Shown here piece after piece: positions 44,178 through 52,752 of a stretch of DNA of 64,000 nucleotides. Under the pieces are notes generated by a model. It was not told the origin of the DNA. It saw only the letters and a program-made list of their open reading frames with translations, and made no database searches. Every line of letters starts with the position of its first letter. The stretch's first letter is position 1. The position numbers and the translations under genes were made by a program. Source of the stretch: Bifidobacterium pseudolongum subsp. globosum (lineage in GTDB: Bacteria; Actinomycetota; Actinomycetes; Actinomycetales; Bifidobacteriaceae). The DNA is taken from the NCBI RefSeq assembly GCF_000741295.1, contig NZ_JGZG01000006.1, positions 1-64,000 on the forward strand. The letters run 5' to 3'.

Positions 44178-44897
44178 TTACTGCAGCGCGGCGAGCTCGT
44201 TCTTCGCCTTGTGCAGTTTCGCGTAGATCTCGTTGCGCTGCGCCGGGTTCTTCGCGCGCTTGTGGTCGGCGGTGAGCTTCGCGACCGCCGCCTCCAGCGC
44301 ACGGACCCGCTCAACGCGGGCGATGCGCGCGTCCAGGTCGGCGAAATCGGTCGACCCCAGGATCGTCTGCGAACACAATGACGCCCACAGCTCGTCCATC
44401 GTGGCGCCATTGACGTCGAGGAACATCTCGCCGGCGGGCTCCCATGCGCTGTGGAACACGCGGAACGTGGGCGTGTGCCCTGCGCGCCCGGGGATCGCGC
44501 GGCGCACGGCGAATTGGCATTCCTCGCGCGTAGTGCCCTCATGCTCGGCTGTGCGTACCACGGCGAAGAGGATGCCGGATGCGCGCTGCGAGGCGATGAG
44601 CTCGATGACATCGTCCGGCGTCTCCTGCACGCCGTCGGCCAGACGCAGTCCCAACACCAGGATCTCCGGCATGCGGGCGCTCGCCTCAAGACCGGTGCTC
44701 GCCGGGCGCAGCAGTGCGAGCATCGTGATCGACGCGATGCTGTGCACCAGATGCTGCTTGGTCTTCGCGGAAAGGGGAGCGGTCGGTTTCGCCACGAACA
44801 GGCCCTTCGGCAGGGTGCCTTTCGCCGCGGGAATCGCCTGCGAGGCTTCGAATCCAAGTGTTTCGGCGGTCACGGAACCGCATGCGGCCATCGTCAT
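44178..44897 (-). CDS. DUF4391-like protein
   Basis: 239 residues. The opening pattern (an IPAAKGTLPKGLF-like motif followed by a helix and ITMLALLRPASTGL), the middle TPTFRVFHSAWEP and TMDELWASL segments, and a C-terminal basic coiled coil (KLTADHKRAKNPAQRNEIYAK) match the DUF4391 layout I remember from proteins encoded near type III-like helicase/methylase systems. Here it stands alone between a convergent phosphatase gene and a tRNA. The frame extends to 45020 across the tRNA, which is not credible; ATG 44897 with AAGAAGG upstream is chosen. Function unknown. Confidence 0.7.
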   Translation of the reverse strand: MTMAACGSVTAETLGFEASQAIPAAKGTLPKGLFVAKPTAPLSAKTKQHLVHSIASITMLALLRPASTGLEASARMPEILVLGLRLADGVQETPDDVIELIASQRASGILFAVVRTAEHEGTTREECQFAVRRAIPGRAGHTPTFRVFHSAWEPAGEMFLDVNGATMDELWASLCSQTILGSTDFADLDARIARVERVRALEAAVAKLTADHKRAKNPAQRNEIYAKLHKAKNELAALQ

Positions 44898-44987
44898 CGT
44901 GGGCCTTCTTTCGTTTGTACAACGGCTGGTTCGCACCACTGTACCGTTCGGCACGCGCGCACGTCCGGCGGGTCTCATACCCGCCCA

Positions 44988-45063
44988 TGGTGCCCCAGAT
45001 CGGATTCGAACCGACGACACCCGCTTTAGGAGAGCGGTGCTCTATCCACTGAGCTACCAGGGC
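44988..45063 (-). tRNA. tRNA-Arg (anticodon CCT)
   Basis: On the minus strand, a 76-base cloverleaf from GCCCTGG to CTGGGGC plus ACCA. The anticodon loop CTCCTAA gives anticodon CCT (codon AGG). The T-loop TTCGAAT and the D-arm GCTCAGT-GGAT-AGAGC are standard. CCA is encoded. Confidence 0.96.
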
Positions 45064-45075
45064 AAACAACCTGCC

Positions 45076-45081
45076 ATTATA
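45076..45081 (-). promoter_or_regulatory. -10 element of the tRNA-Arg gene
   Basis: A perfect TATAAT on the minus strand, 12 bases before the mature tRNA 5' end. Confidence 0.7.
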
Positions 45082-45266
45082 CACAGCGGCACGGCCTGTG
45101 GCCAGCGCTGTGGTTTTCGGCGCGCTGCGAATCATTCACGGGGAGGATAGCGCCGGCCGGGCGGCCGCGGGTACCGTGGTTGGCATGCGGCCGGCGGACC
45201 CTGGCGGGCGAGCCGGCCATATGCTGTCGATATAAGTTCACACAACCGCCCGCAAGGAGGCATCAT

Positions 45267-46283
45267 ATGGCATCGCGTAGGCACCCTGTTCTGGCTTCCG
45301 TGGGGGCCCTGCTCGCACTCGTCGCATTGCTCGGCTGCGCGGCCCGTCTGCTGCCCGAAGACATGCAGGCGCTGCCCTATGTGCCGTATGTGATCGCGTT
45401 GAGTCCGTGGTTCGCGCTCGCCGCGATGGTCTCGCTCGTCTGCGCGTGCATTGCACACCGTTGGTTCACCGCCGCGGTGGCCGTGGCGTGCATCGTGCTG
45501 CAGGGGTACTGGCAACTGCCGTTCTACCGCAACGGCGAGCCGCTCGGCGCGCAGGCCATCGCCGCGGTGGCGCAGGCCAAACCCGCCATCGACGACGCGT
45601 TCGCGCGCGTGATGACGTGCAATGTGTACAAGGGCGCCGCCGACCCGCAGGCGATCGTCGATGCGGTGCGCGACCAGCATGTCGAGGTGCTCGCGCTGCA
45701 GGAGACCACGCCGCAGTTCGTGCAGCGGCTCGAACAGGCGGGGATCGGTGACTATCTGCCGTACGCGGTCAGCGCGTCGTCAGGCAGCGGGTATGGCAAT
45801 GGCCTGTGGTCCGCGCAGCCGTTGCAGCAACCGGCCGACGCGGAGTTCCCGTCGAGCGCCTCGGCCATGCCCGCCGGCACCATCCGCTTTGACAACGGCG
45901 CGCTGCCGGTGCGGTTCGTCAGTGTGCACACCACGTCGCCCACCGCGCAGTCGTGGGACCTATGGCGCAAGTCACTCACTGAGATGCAGCAGCTGACCGC
46001 GCGCACCGGCACACAATACGTGCTCATGGGCGATTTCAATGCGACCTACGACCACGCGGTGTTCCGCGACCTGCTCGGATCGCGGTTCCAGGACGCGGCG
46101 CGCGCGAGCGGCCACGGCCTTGTATTCAGCTGGCCCGCCGACAAACCGTGGCTGCCGGCGTTCTCGGGCATCGACCACATCGTCACCGAACGTGGTGTGG
46201 TCGTCGGGCAGGTAAGCACGGTGCGCATCGGTGGCTCGGATCACCGCGCACTGCTCGCCACGCTCGACTTCACGCGTCGCTGA
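45267..46283 (+). CDS. Membrane-anchored endonuclease/exonuclease/phosphatase family protein
   Basis: 338 residues. Three hydrophobic segments (about 7-27, 39-62 and 66-80) are followed by an EEP domain facing outward or cytosolic (not decidable). Domain signatures: MTCNVYKG, LALQET (metal Glu), SVHTTS, GDFNAT and the terminal SDHRALL. The family cleaves phosphodiester bonds in nucleic acids or phospholipid head groups. The best start is ATG 45267 with AAGGAGG upstream; an earlier GTG-led frame from 45180 lacks homology. It is convergent with xseB. Confidence 0.88.
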   Translation: MASRRHPVLASVGALLALVALLGCAARLLPEDMQALPYVPYVIALSPWFALAAMVSLVCACIAHRWFTAAVAVACIVLQGYWQLPFYRNGEPLGAQAIAAVAQAKPAIDDAFARVMTCNVYKGAADPQAIVDAVRDQHVEVLALQETTPQFVQRLEQAGIGDYLPYAVSASSGSGYGNGLWSAQPLQQPADAEFPSSASAMPAGTIRFDNGALPVRFVSVHTTSPTAQSWDLWRKSLTEMQQLTARTGTQYVLMGDFNATYDHAVFRDLLGSRFQDAARASGHGLVFSWPADKPWLPAFSGIDHIVTERGVVVGQVSTVRIGGSDHRALLATLDFTRR

Positions 46284-46291
46284 GCGGCCGG

Positions 46292-46630
46292 TTACTGCAG
46301 GTTCTCCTGCGTGCCGGCCGTGCTCGCGGTCTGCGCCTGCTGCGCCTGTGCGGCGTCGAGGCGCGCGCGCACGTCGGCGAGCAGGGACTCGGCGCGCTGG
46401 GCGAGCGCCTCGCCGATCTCCCACTGGCGCATCGATTGGTCGAGGCTCAGGCCGCCATTCTCCAGCGCGCGCACGGCCTGCACGAGCTTGTCGCGCGCCT
46501 CCTCGTACGGCATGGCGGCGATGAGGTCGCGTTCCTCTTGGGTCAGGCTCGTGGCCGCCTGCGGGGCGGGCTGTGCGGTATTGGTGTCGATGGTCTCTTC
46601 GGTCTGCGTGATTTCGATGTCGTCTGCCAT
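46292..46630 (-). CDS. xseB: Exodeoxyribonuclease VII small subunit
   Basis: 112 residues with the family core MPYEEARDKLVQAVRALENGG, followed by LSLDQSMRQWEIGEALAQR. The N-terminal 35 residues are an extra Thr/Gln-rich extension and the C-terminus is Ala/Gln-rich. It binds XseA to form the exonuclease that degrades single-stranded DNA. It lies downstream of xseA with 70 bases between, and GGAGAC lies before the ATG. Confidence 0.92.
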   Translation of the reverse strand: MADDIEITQTEETIDTNTAQPAPQAATSLTQEERDLIAAMPYEEARDKLVQAVRALENGGLSLDQSMRQWEIGEALAQRAESLLADVRARLDAAQAQQAQTASTAGTQENLQ

Positions 46631-46700
46631 GGTGTCTCCTTGATGGTGTGATGGTTGAAGTGCTGGTTGATTGCGGTTGCAGGGGGATTGTCCGGGGCGT

Positions 46701-47993
46701 TTAGACGTGCGTGGCCTGCGCCTGCGCCACCACGGTGCCGTGGCGCAGGGTGATTGTCAGTTCGTCGCCCACATGCACGTCGCCCGCGTCGTCGACCACA
46801 TGGCCGCTGGCGTTCTGCAGCACCGCGTAGCCACGGTCGAGCGTCGACTGCGGGCTCAATGCGGTCAGTGTGGCCTTGAGCTTCTCCACATGCATCTGCG
46901 CGTCGTCCACAATGCGCGTCAGCCCGATGCGCATCGCGCGCACGGCGTCGGCGATGTCGCGTTCGTGGGATTCGACCATCGTCTGCGGGTGGGTCAGGCT
47001 CGGGCGGTTTACATACCCCTCGATCAGGCGTGACTCGTTGTCCACCATCGCGCGCATGCGCATGCTCATCGTGCCGATTGCGCTCGCGACGAGCTGCTGC
47101 TGTTCGCGCACGTCGGGCACCACGCGTTTGGCGGCGTCGGTGGGGGTGGAGGCGCGCATGTCGGACGCCAGGTCGATGAGCGTCCAGTCGTCCTCATGAC
47201 CGACCGCCGAGATGATCGGCGTCACGCAGGCGGCGGTGGCGCGCACCACCCGTTCGTCGGAGAAGCCGATGAGGTCTTCGAAGCTGCCGCCGCCGCGCGC
47301 CACAATGATCACGTCCACTGCCGGGTCGGCGTCGAGCTCCTGGATGGCTTGCACCACTTCGGCGGGGCATTGTGGGCCCTGCACATGCGCGTATTTGACG
47401 GCGAAGTTCACAATGGGCCAGCGCAGGTTGACGTTCGTGATGATGTCGCCTTCCGCGCGGGCGCCGGGACCGCACACGATGCCGATCGTCGTGGGGAATT
47501 CGGGGATCGGCACTTTGTTGGATTCGTCGAACAGGCCCTCGCCCTTGAGCTTCTTGCGCAGTTCGTCAATCTGCTCCTTGATGCCGCCGGAACCGATGCG
47601 CCGGATGTCGTCGGCGCGGAAGCTCAGGCGCGTCGATTTGACCCACAGATCGGCCTGCCCATGCATGACCACGCGGTCGCCCTGTTGGAACGCGCGCGCC
47701 TTCTGCGCGAACGCGCCGAAGCCGAGCGCGGAGATCGACACCTCCTGGAAGCTGTCGCGCAGCGTCAGATACACCGTGCCGGTGCGGCGCGCGTTGATCT
47801 CGATGATCTGCCCCTCGATCCACGCGGCGGGCCAGCGTTCCACGGCGTCGTGGAAATGCTGGCTCAGCAGCGAGACCGGCCACGGGTTTTCGGGGGTCGT
47901 GTCGCGCGCGAACCTGGGCAGTTCGTCGGCCGTGCGCGGCCTGTCGAGCGGCGAGCCGGCGCCGCCCGAGCCGTTGTTGTTGTTCCAAACCAT
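46701..47993 (-). CDS. xseA: Exodeoxyribonuclease VII large subunit
   Basis: 430 residues. An N-terminal OB-fold (about 38-130, WIEGQIIEINARRTGTVYL) is followed by the catalytic region with GPGARAEGDI, VDVIIVARGGGSFEDL and ISAVGHEDD, then a helical C-terminus. It cuts single-stranded DNA in both directions together with XseB. The Gly/Asn-rich N-terminus (VWNNNNGSGG) is unusual but in frame. It is divergent from nrdD. Confidence 0.95.
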   Translation of the reverse strand: MVWNNNNGSGGAGSPLDRPRTADELPRFARDTTPENPWPVSLLSQHFHDAVERWPAAWIEGQIIEINARRTGTVYLTLRDSFQEVSISALGFGAFAQKARAFQQGDRVVMHGQADLWVKSTRLSFRADDIRRIGSGGIKEQIDELRKKLKGEGLFDESNKVPIPEFPTTIGIVCGPGARAEGDIITNVNLRWPIVNFAVKYAHVQGPQCPAEVVQAIQELDADPAVDVIIVARGGGSFEDLIGFSDERVVRATAACVTPIISAVGHEDDWTLIDLASDMRASTPTDAAKRVVPDVREQQQLVASAIGTMSMRMRAMVDNESRLIEGYVNRPSLTHPQTMVESHERDIADAVRAMRIGLTRIVDDAQMHVEKLKATLTALSPQSTLDRGYAVLQNASGHVVDDAGDVHVGDELTITLRHGTVVAQAQATHV

Positions 47994-48198
47994 ACTGACT
48001 AGATTCCATCAGCGAACGGACATCGTCAAGGCGCGCAATGCGGCGTGTCGGTTGGTTTTCCCGGCCGGCGAACGCACCGGCGCGCACCTCGGCCGGGCGC
48101 TTGGGATACCATAGGCTCGCGCGGATTTCCGCACGGCGAACAAGGTGGTTCGTGACGAGTATCACACGCATGACATTTGGGGCGGAATTTCAACGAAA

Positions 48199-48245
48199 AC
48201 CCAAGATATGGGTCATTTGCCGGCGCGTTGTACTAGATATGGGGG
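48199..48245 (+). promoter_or_regulatory. nrdR box: Tandem NrdR-like boxes before nrdD
   Basis: CAAGATATGG (48202-48211) and CTAGATATGG (48233-48242) each match 8 of 10 positions of the NrdR core CWATATATWG and lie 31 bases apart, about three helix turns, as for known NrdR pairs. The second covers the -35 position of a likely promoter whose -10 is TACAGT (48258-48263). The rest of the 359-base gap (47994-48352) holds the divergent xseA promoter region, and I see nothing else in it. Confidence 0.65.
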
Positions 48246-48352
48246 GTGGCTTTGGCGTACAGTTCTGTCAAGCAAGTACGGCGCCCCACCGCTGCGGGCG
48301 CTTCGGCAACACGGCCGGGTGGCACCGGTCCCTTAAGAGAACAGGAAAGCGC

Positions 48353-50746
48353 ATGGAAGCTCAGGTCATGGACGCCCCGCGGACACAGGCAAGGAACGCG
48401 ACCACGGTGTTGGTCGAAAAGCGCGATGGTCGCATCGTGGATTTCGACCCCGTCAACATCGTCGAAGCCGTCAAGTCCGCCTTCGCGGACCTCGACAAAG
48501 AAGTCGGGCCCGAAGAGGAGCGCATGATCCGCGACCTGGCCAGCCAGGTGGAAGGCGAAATCAAGGAACGCTACAACGGCCCCGCCAAGATCGAAGACAT
48601 CCAGAACCTCGTGGAGCATGCGCTCATCGAGGACCACCTGTACGAAGTGGCGCGCACCTACACCAACTACCGCCTCAACAAAGACATCGAGCGCGCCAAG
48701 GCCACCGACATCAACGAGGCCGTCAAGCGCCTCGTCAACCGTGACGAGTCGCTCGTGCGCGAAAACGCGAACAAGGACTCGAACGTCTACGCCACGCAGC
48801 GCGACCTGCTCGCCGGCGCCGTCTCCAAGGCGTCCGCGTTCTCGATGCTGCCCGACGCGGTGGCGAACGCGCACATGAAGGGCGACATCCACTTCCATGA
48901 CGCCGACTATTCGCCGTTCACGTCGATGAACAACTGTTCGCTGCCTGATTTCGGCGACATGCTGCGCCATGGCTTCGCACTCGGCAACGCGATGATGGAT
49001 TCGCCGAAGTCCATCGGCACCGCCGCCACACAGATCACGCAGATCATCAAGGACATCGCCGGCGCGCAGTACGGCGGCCAGACCGTCAACCGCGCCGACG
49101 AGATGCTCGAGGACTACGCGAAGCGCGACTATGCGAAGAACATGGACATGGCCCGCGCCATGATCCCCGATTCCACGCCGATCGCCGTGGCCGAAGACAT
49201 GGTGCGTGGCCTCAAGGCGCAGGAGCCGCGCTGGCTGCATTTCGAGAACCGCGAGCCGCTGCCGATGGACGAGGCGTTCGACAAGGACCTGCCCGAACTC
49301 GACCAGCTGCGTGAGGTCTATGCGAAGATCATGACCCGCAAGGCCATCTACGACGCGATGCAGACGATGGAATACCAGATCAACTCGAACCGCGTCTCGA
49401 ACGGCCAGACGCCGTTCGTCACGGTCGGCTTCGGCCTCGGCACGAGCTGGTTCGCCCGCGAGATCCAGCGCGCGATCCTGCTCAACCGCATCCGTGGCCT
49501 AGGCAAGGACCGCCACACGGCGATTTTCCCCAAGCTCGTGTTCACGATCAAGCACGGCATCAACGCCGACGAGGGCGACCCAAACTACGACCTCAAGCAG
49601 CTTGCGCTCGAATGCTCGACGAAGCGCATGTACCCGGACGTGGTGTTCTACGACAACATCGTGAAGATCACCGGCTCGTTCAAGGCGCCAATGGGCTGCC
49701 GCTCGTTCCTGCAGGGCTGGATCGACCCGAAGACCGGTGAAGATGTGGAAGACGGCCGCATGAACCTCGGCGTCGTCACGGTTAACGTGCCGCGCATCGC
49801 GCTCGAATCGCACGGCGATGTGGACCGCTTCTGGCGCCTGTTCGACGAACGCATGGAGACCGCGCACCAGGCGCTGCAGTTCCGCATCATGCGCTGCAAG
49901 CAGGCCACGCCGGTCAATGCGCCGACGCTGTTCCGCTACGGCGCGTTCGGCCGTCTCGGCGCGAACGACAATGTGGATCAGCTGTTCCGCAACGAGCGCG
50001 CCACCGTGTCGCTCGGCTACATCGGCCTGTATGAGGCGACTGCCGTCTTCTACGGCAAGAACTGGATGCGCGACCACGGCTGGGATCCGCAGGGCAAGGA
50101 GTTCGCGCTCGAGATCGTGCGCCGCATGAACCAGCTGTGCAAGGACTGGTCGGCCGCCGAAGGCTACCATTATTCGGTCTATTCGACGCCGGCGGAATCG
50201 CTCACCGACCGCTTCAACCGCATGGACCGCGAGAAGTTCGGCGACATCGAAGGCGTGACTGACCACGACTTCTACACGAACTCGTTCCACTACCCGGTGT
50301 GGCTGCAGCCGACGCCGATGGAGAAGCTCGACTATGAGAAGGACTTCCCGTACTACGCTTCGGGCGGCTTCATCAACTACTGCGAGTTCCCGTGCCTGCA
50401 GGCCAACCCGAAGGCGCTCGAGGCTGTGTGGGATTACGCGTACAACATCGGCATCGGCTACCTCGGCACGAACACGCCGATCGACCACTGCTTCGAATGC
50501 GGCTTCGAAGGCGACTTCGAGCCGACCGAAGAGGGCTTCAAGTGCCCTGAGTGCGGCAATTCCGACCCGGACAAGTGCAATGTGACGAAGCGCACATGCG
50601 GCTATCTGGGCAACCCGGTGCAGCGCCCGATGGTGCACGGCCGCCATGAGGAGATCGCCCACCGCGTCAAGCACATGGCTGGTGAGACCGGCCGCGTCAC
50701 GCTCGGCAACGGCGAGACGCGCGAATGGTTCGAGGAAACGAAGTAA
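48353..50746 (+). CDS. nrdD: Anaerobic (class III) ribonucleoside-triphosphate reductase
   Basis: 797 residues; makes deoxyribonucleotides without oxygen through a glycyl radical. An N-terminal ATP-cone lies at about 15-105 (VEKRDGRIVDFDPVNIVEAV). The catalytic barrel has HFHDADYSPFTSMNNCS. A zinc site is formed by Cys713, Cys716, Cys731 and Cys734. The radical glycine is Gly750 in RTCGYLGNP. The ATG at 48353 follows AGGAAAG; a second ATG 15 bases later is possible. It is regulated with nrdG, very likely by NrdR. Confidence 0.96.
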   Translation: MEAQVMDAPRTQARNATTVLVEKRDGRIVDFDPVNIVEAVKSAFADLDKEVGPEEERMIRDLASQVEGEIKERYNGPAKIEDIQNLVEHALIEDHLYEVARTYTNYRLNKDIERAKATDINEAVKRLVNRDESLVRENANKDSNVYATQRDLLAGAVSKASAFSMLPDAVANAHMKGDIHFHDADYSPFTSMNNCSLPDFGDMLRHGFALGNAMMDSPKSIGTAATQITQIIKDIAGAQYGGQTVNRADEMLEDYAKRDYAKNMDMARAMIPDSTPIAVAEDMVRGLKAQEPRWLHFENREPLPMDEAFDKDLPELDQLREVYAKIMTRKAIYDAMQTMEYQINSNRVSNGQTPFVTVGFGLGTSWFAREIQRAILLNRIRGLGKDRHTAIFPKLVFTIKHGINADEGDPNYDLKQLALECSTKRMYPDVVFYDNIVKITGSFKAPMGCRSFLQGWIDPKTGEDVEDGRMNLGVVTVNVPRIALESHGDVDRFWRLFDERMETAHQALQFRIMRCKQATPVNAPTLFRYGAFGRLGANDNVDQLFRNERATVSLGYIGLYEATAVFYGKNWMRDHGWDPQGKEFALEIVRRMNQLCKDWSAAEGYHYSVYSTPAESLTDRFNRMDREKFGDIEGVTDHDFYTNSFHYPVWLQPTPMEKLDYEKDFPYYASGGFINYCEFPCLQANPKALEAVWDYAYNIGIGYLGTNTPIDHCFECGFEGDFEPTEEGFKCPECGNSDPDKCNVTKRTCGYLGNPVQRPMVHGRHEEIAHRVKHMAGETGRVTLGNGETREWFEETK

Positions 50747-50770
50747 ACGCACGCGCATAGCGCGACCGGC

Positions 50771-50810
50771 AGGGCGGCACATCCGCGGTGAACGCGGGAT
50801 GCGCCGCCCT
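50771..50810 (+). other. Long imperfect hairpin between nrdD and nrdG
   Basis: AGGGCGGC pairs with GCCGCCCT at the ends, with further pairing inside (CATCC/GGATG, CGCG-like core). It has no T tract. It could attenuate transcription or protect the nrdD mRNA end, setting unequal subunit amounts. Confidence 0.5.
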
Positions 50811-50853
50811 GTGTCATGATGGATGCAGATTGGGCATGGAGGAGCAGGAACGC

Positions 50854-51555
50854 ATGGTACAGGCAGGCACACGCCACGATTTCGTCAAGACCAAGGAATA
50901 CCGGGGCCCGTCGGTGCCGAGCCCGTTGACGAACAACCCGCGCGCGGGGCAGTGGACGAATGCGATGAGCCACAACATGATCGCCGACTACAAGCGGTTC
51001 CTCATGACCGACGGCGAAGGCATCCGCTGCTCGCTGTATGTGTCGGGCTGCCCGTTCCATTGCGAGGGCTGCTACAACTCATCGATCTGGGATTTCCAGG
51101 CGGGCCACGAATACAACGAGAAGCTCGAGGCGCAGATCATGGACGACCTTGCGCAGAGCTTCGTGCAGGGCATCACGTTCCTCGGCGGCGAACCGCTGCT
51201 CAACACCGGCGTGCTGCTGCCGCTCGCCCGCAAGATTCGCGAACGCTTCGGCCACACGAAAGACATCTGGTGCTGGACCGGCTACACGTGGGAGGAGCTG
51301 ATGCGCGAGGGGGAGAGCCCCGACAAGCTCGACCTGCTGCGCGAGATCGACATCCTCGTCGACGGCCGCTACATCAAGACGCAGCACGATTCGCTGCTGC
51401 AGTTCCGTGGTTCGTCGAACCAGCGCATCATCGACGTGCCCGCATCACTTGAGCAGGGCGACGTGGTCATCTGGAGCAAACTGCACGACCAGGAGCGGTT
51501 CATCCCCGAAATCTACGGCCACGAGCGCGCCGCCGGCGAAGGCGACGCGAGCTGA
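50854..51555 (+). CDS. nrdG: Anaerobic ribonucleotide reductase activating protein
   Basis: A 233-residue radical-SAM activase that generates the glycyl radical on NrdD. The iron-sulfur motif is CPFHCEGC (Cys66, Cys70, Cys73), followed by the SAM-binding ITFLGGEPLL. The N-terminal about 40 residues are longer than in E. coli NrdG. An ATG at 50836 is also in frame; GGAGCAGGAA favours 50854. It is 107 bases after nrdD, with a hairpin between, and convergent with the next gene. Confidence 0.94.
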   Translation: MVQAGTRHDFVKTKEYRGPSVPSPLTNNPRAGQWTNAMSHNMIADYKRFLMTDGEGIRCSLYVSGCPFHCEGCYNSSIWDFQAGHEYNEKLEAQIMDDLAQSFVQGITFLGGEPLLNTGVLLPLARKIRERFGHTKDIWCWTGYTWEELMREGESPDKLDLLREIDILVDGRYIKTQHDSLLQFRGSSNQRIIDVPASLEQGDVVIWSKLHDQERFIPEIYGHERAAGEGDAS

Positions 51556-51568
51556 CGCGCACGGCACG

Positions 51569-52501
51569 CTAGTCCGCTTTGGCCGCTTGCGTGTCGATCC
51601 ACGTGTTCACCGCGTCGATCGCCTCATTGATCGTCACCTCAGCCGCCTTGTACACCTTGGAATCCTTGATGCCCGAGTCGTCGATGAGCCGTTGGCCGGC
51701 GTCGACCGCCTTCTGCAGCACGCCGGTCAAGTAAGATCCAACGGCCGAACCGTCATAGTGCGCGCGCAGGTCGTCGAGCACGTCGCCGGCGCGGTCGAGC
51801 GCGGACCGCAATCCGCTTTTCGCACTGTCGACGGCGTCACCAGTCGTCTCATCCGCCTCATCGAGCGCATCGGACGCGCCCTGCTTGAGGTCTTCGCCAC
51901 CGAGCGCGTCATCCACCTCGTCCCGCGCCTTCTGCTCAATCTGCTTCGTGGACTCGCGCAGCGAATCCGTGGCGCTGTCGAGCGTGTCCGCGACCAGGTT
52001 GAGCTGGATGATCGTCGCGTTCGTGGCGCACCCCTCGTCCGAGACCGTGCCCTCGGCGGCGGTCGCGGCCTTCGCCACCGCGTCGAGGATGTCATCCACC
52101 CCGAGCACATTGCGGATGAACCGTTGGATCGCCGGCGAATCGTCTGAAGTGGCGAGCAGTGCCTTGCGCGCGTCACTGAACTCACTGACCGCTGTACGGC
52201 AGCGGGCGAGCGCCTCGGAGTGCTTGTGGCTGTACACCACGCCGCCAATCACCGCGCCGATCAGCGCGATGGCCGCGATCACCGCCACCACAATCGGCCA
52301 TTTTTTGCGCTTGTGCGGCTGCGGCACACCCGGTACGCCGCCAGCCACATAGCTCGGCGGCACCGCCTGCGCCGCGCTCGCGCGGATCTCATGGACCGGC
52401 AGCGCCTGCGTTGGCGGATCCTCTTCGAACTGCGCCATCGCAACGTCGATGCGTTGCGTGGGCTGCGTCTGCCCGGACCCGTCTGCACTCCGACCGCTCA
52501 T
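51569..52501 (-). CDS. Membrane-anchored helical protein of unknown function
   Basis: 310 residues. A flexible, Gln/Pro-rich cytoplasmic N-terminus (1-63) and a KRKK cluster precede one membrane helix at about 69-90. An outer, strongly acidic helical region (about 95-310) follows, rich in Asp/Ala and likely coiled coil or helical bundle. Two cysteines (about 101 and 158) outside the membrane could pair. I recognise no family. A perfect TATAAT lies 80 bases upstream on the minus strand. Confidence 0.75.
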   Translation of the reverse strand: MSGRSADGSGQTQPTQRIDVAMAQFEEDPPTQALPVHEIRASAAQAVPPSYVAGGVPGVPQPHKRKKWPIVVAVIAAIALIGAVIGGVVYSHKHSEALARCRTAVSEFSDARKALLATSDDSPAIQRFIRNVLGVDDILDAVAKAATAAEGTVSDEGCATNATIIQLNLVADTLDSATDSLRESTKQIEQKARDEVDDALGGEDLKQGASDALDEADETTGDAVDSAKSGLRSALDRAGDVLDDLRAHYDGSAVGSYLTGVLQKAVDAGQRLIDDSGIKDSKVYKAAEVTINEAIDAVNTWIDTQAAKAD

Positions 52502-52581
52502 CCCTGCCTCGTTCCTCGCGCCATCAGAGAAAGGCGAATCCGCCGGGACGCAATGGCGCGCATGTGAAATCGGTTAGGGAA

Positions 52582-52587
52582 ATTATA
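52582..52587 (-). promoter_or_regulatory. -10 element of the membrane-anchored protein gene
   Basis: A perfect TATAAT on the minus strand, 80 bases before the start codon. The -35 is weak. Confidence 0.5.
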
Positions 52588-52654
52588 GATGGGTGTCTAC
52601 GCAGTGAGCCACACGCTGAACCGCCTCTTACCAACGTACCCGCTCGGCACTAAG

Positions 52655-52677
52655 ATAATCGGATTATTGACGATTAT
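52655..52677. promoter_or_regulatory. Palindrome with extra half-site before the activase-like gene
   Basis: ATAATC-G-GATTAT (52655-52667) is perfect, and a second GATTAT follows at 52672-52677. A TTGACG at 52667-52672 that could be a -35 overlaps it. This is a candidate operator. Confidence 0.45.
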
Positions 52678-52752
52678 GGCAGTCGCGCGCGCGACAATAC
52701 AGATGACGGTGCGCGCCCACCAACGCACGTCCCGAAGATGAACGAGGTATCG

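Noticed and set aside
44898-45020. N-terminal extension of the DUF4391-like gene through the tRNA
   Set aside because: It would translate the tRNA-Arg gene. The ATG at 44897 has a suitable ribosome site.
44988-45063. Integrated element at the tRNA-Arg gene
   Set aside because: No integrase, no duplicated tRNA 3' end and no composition break were seen on either side.
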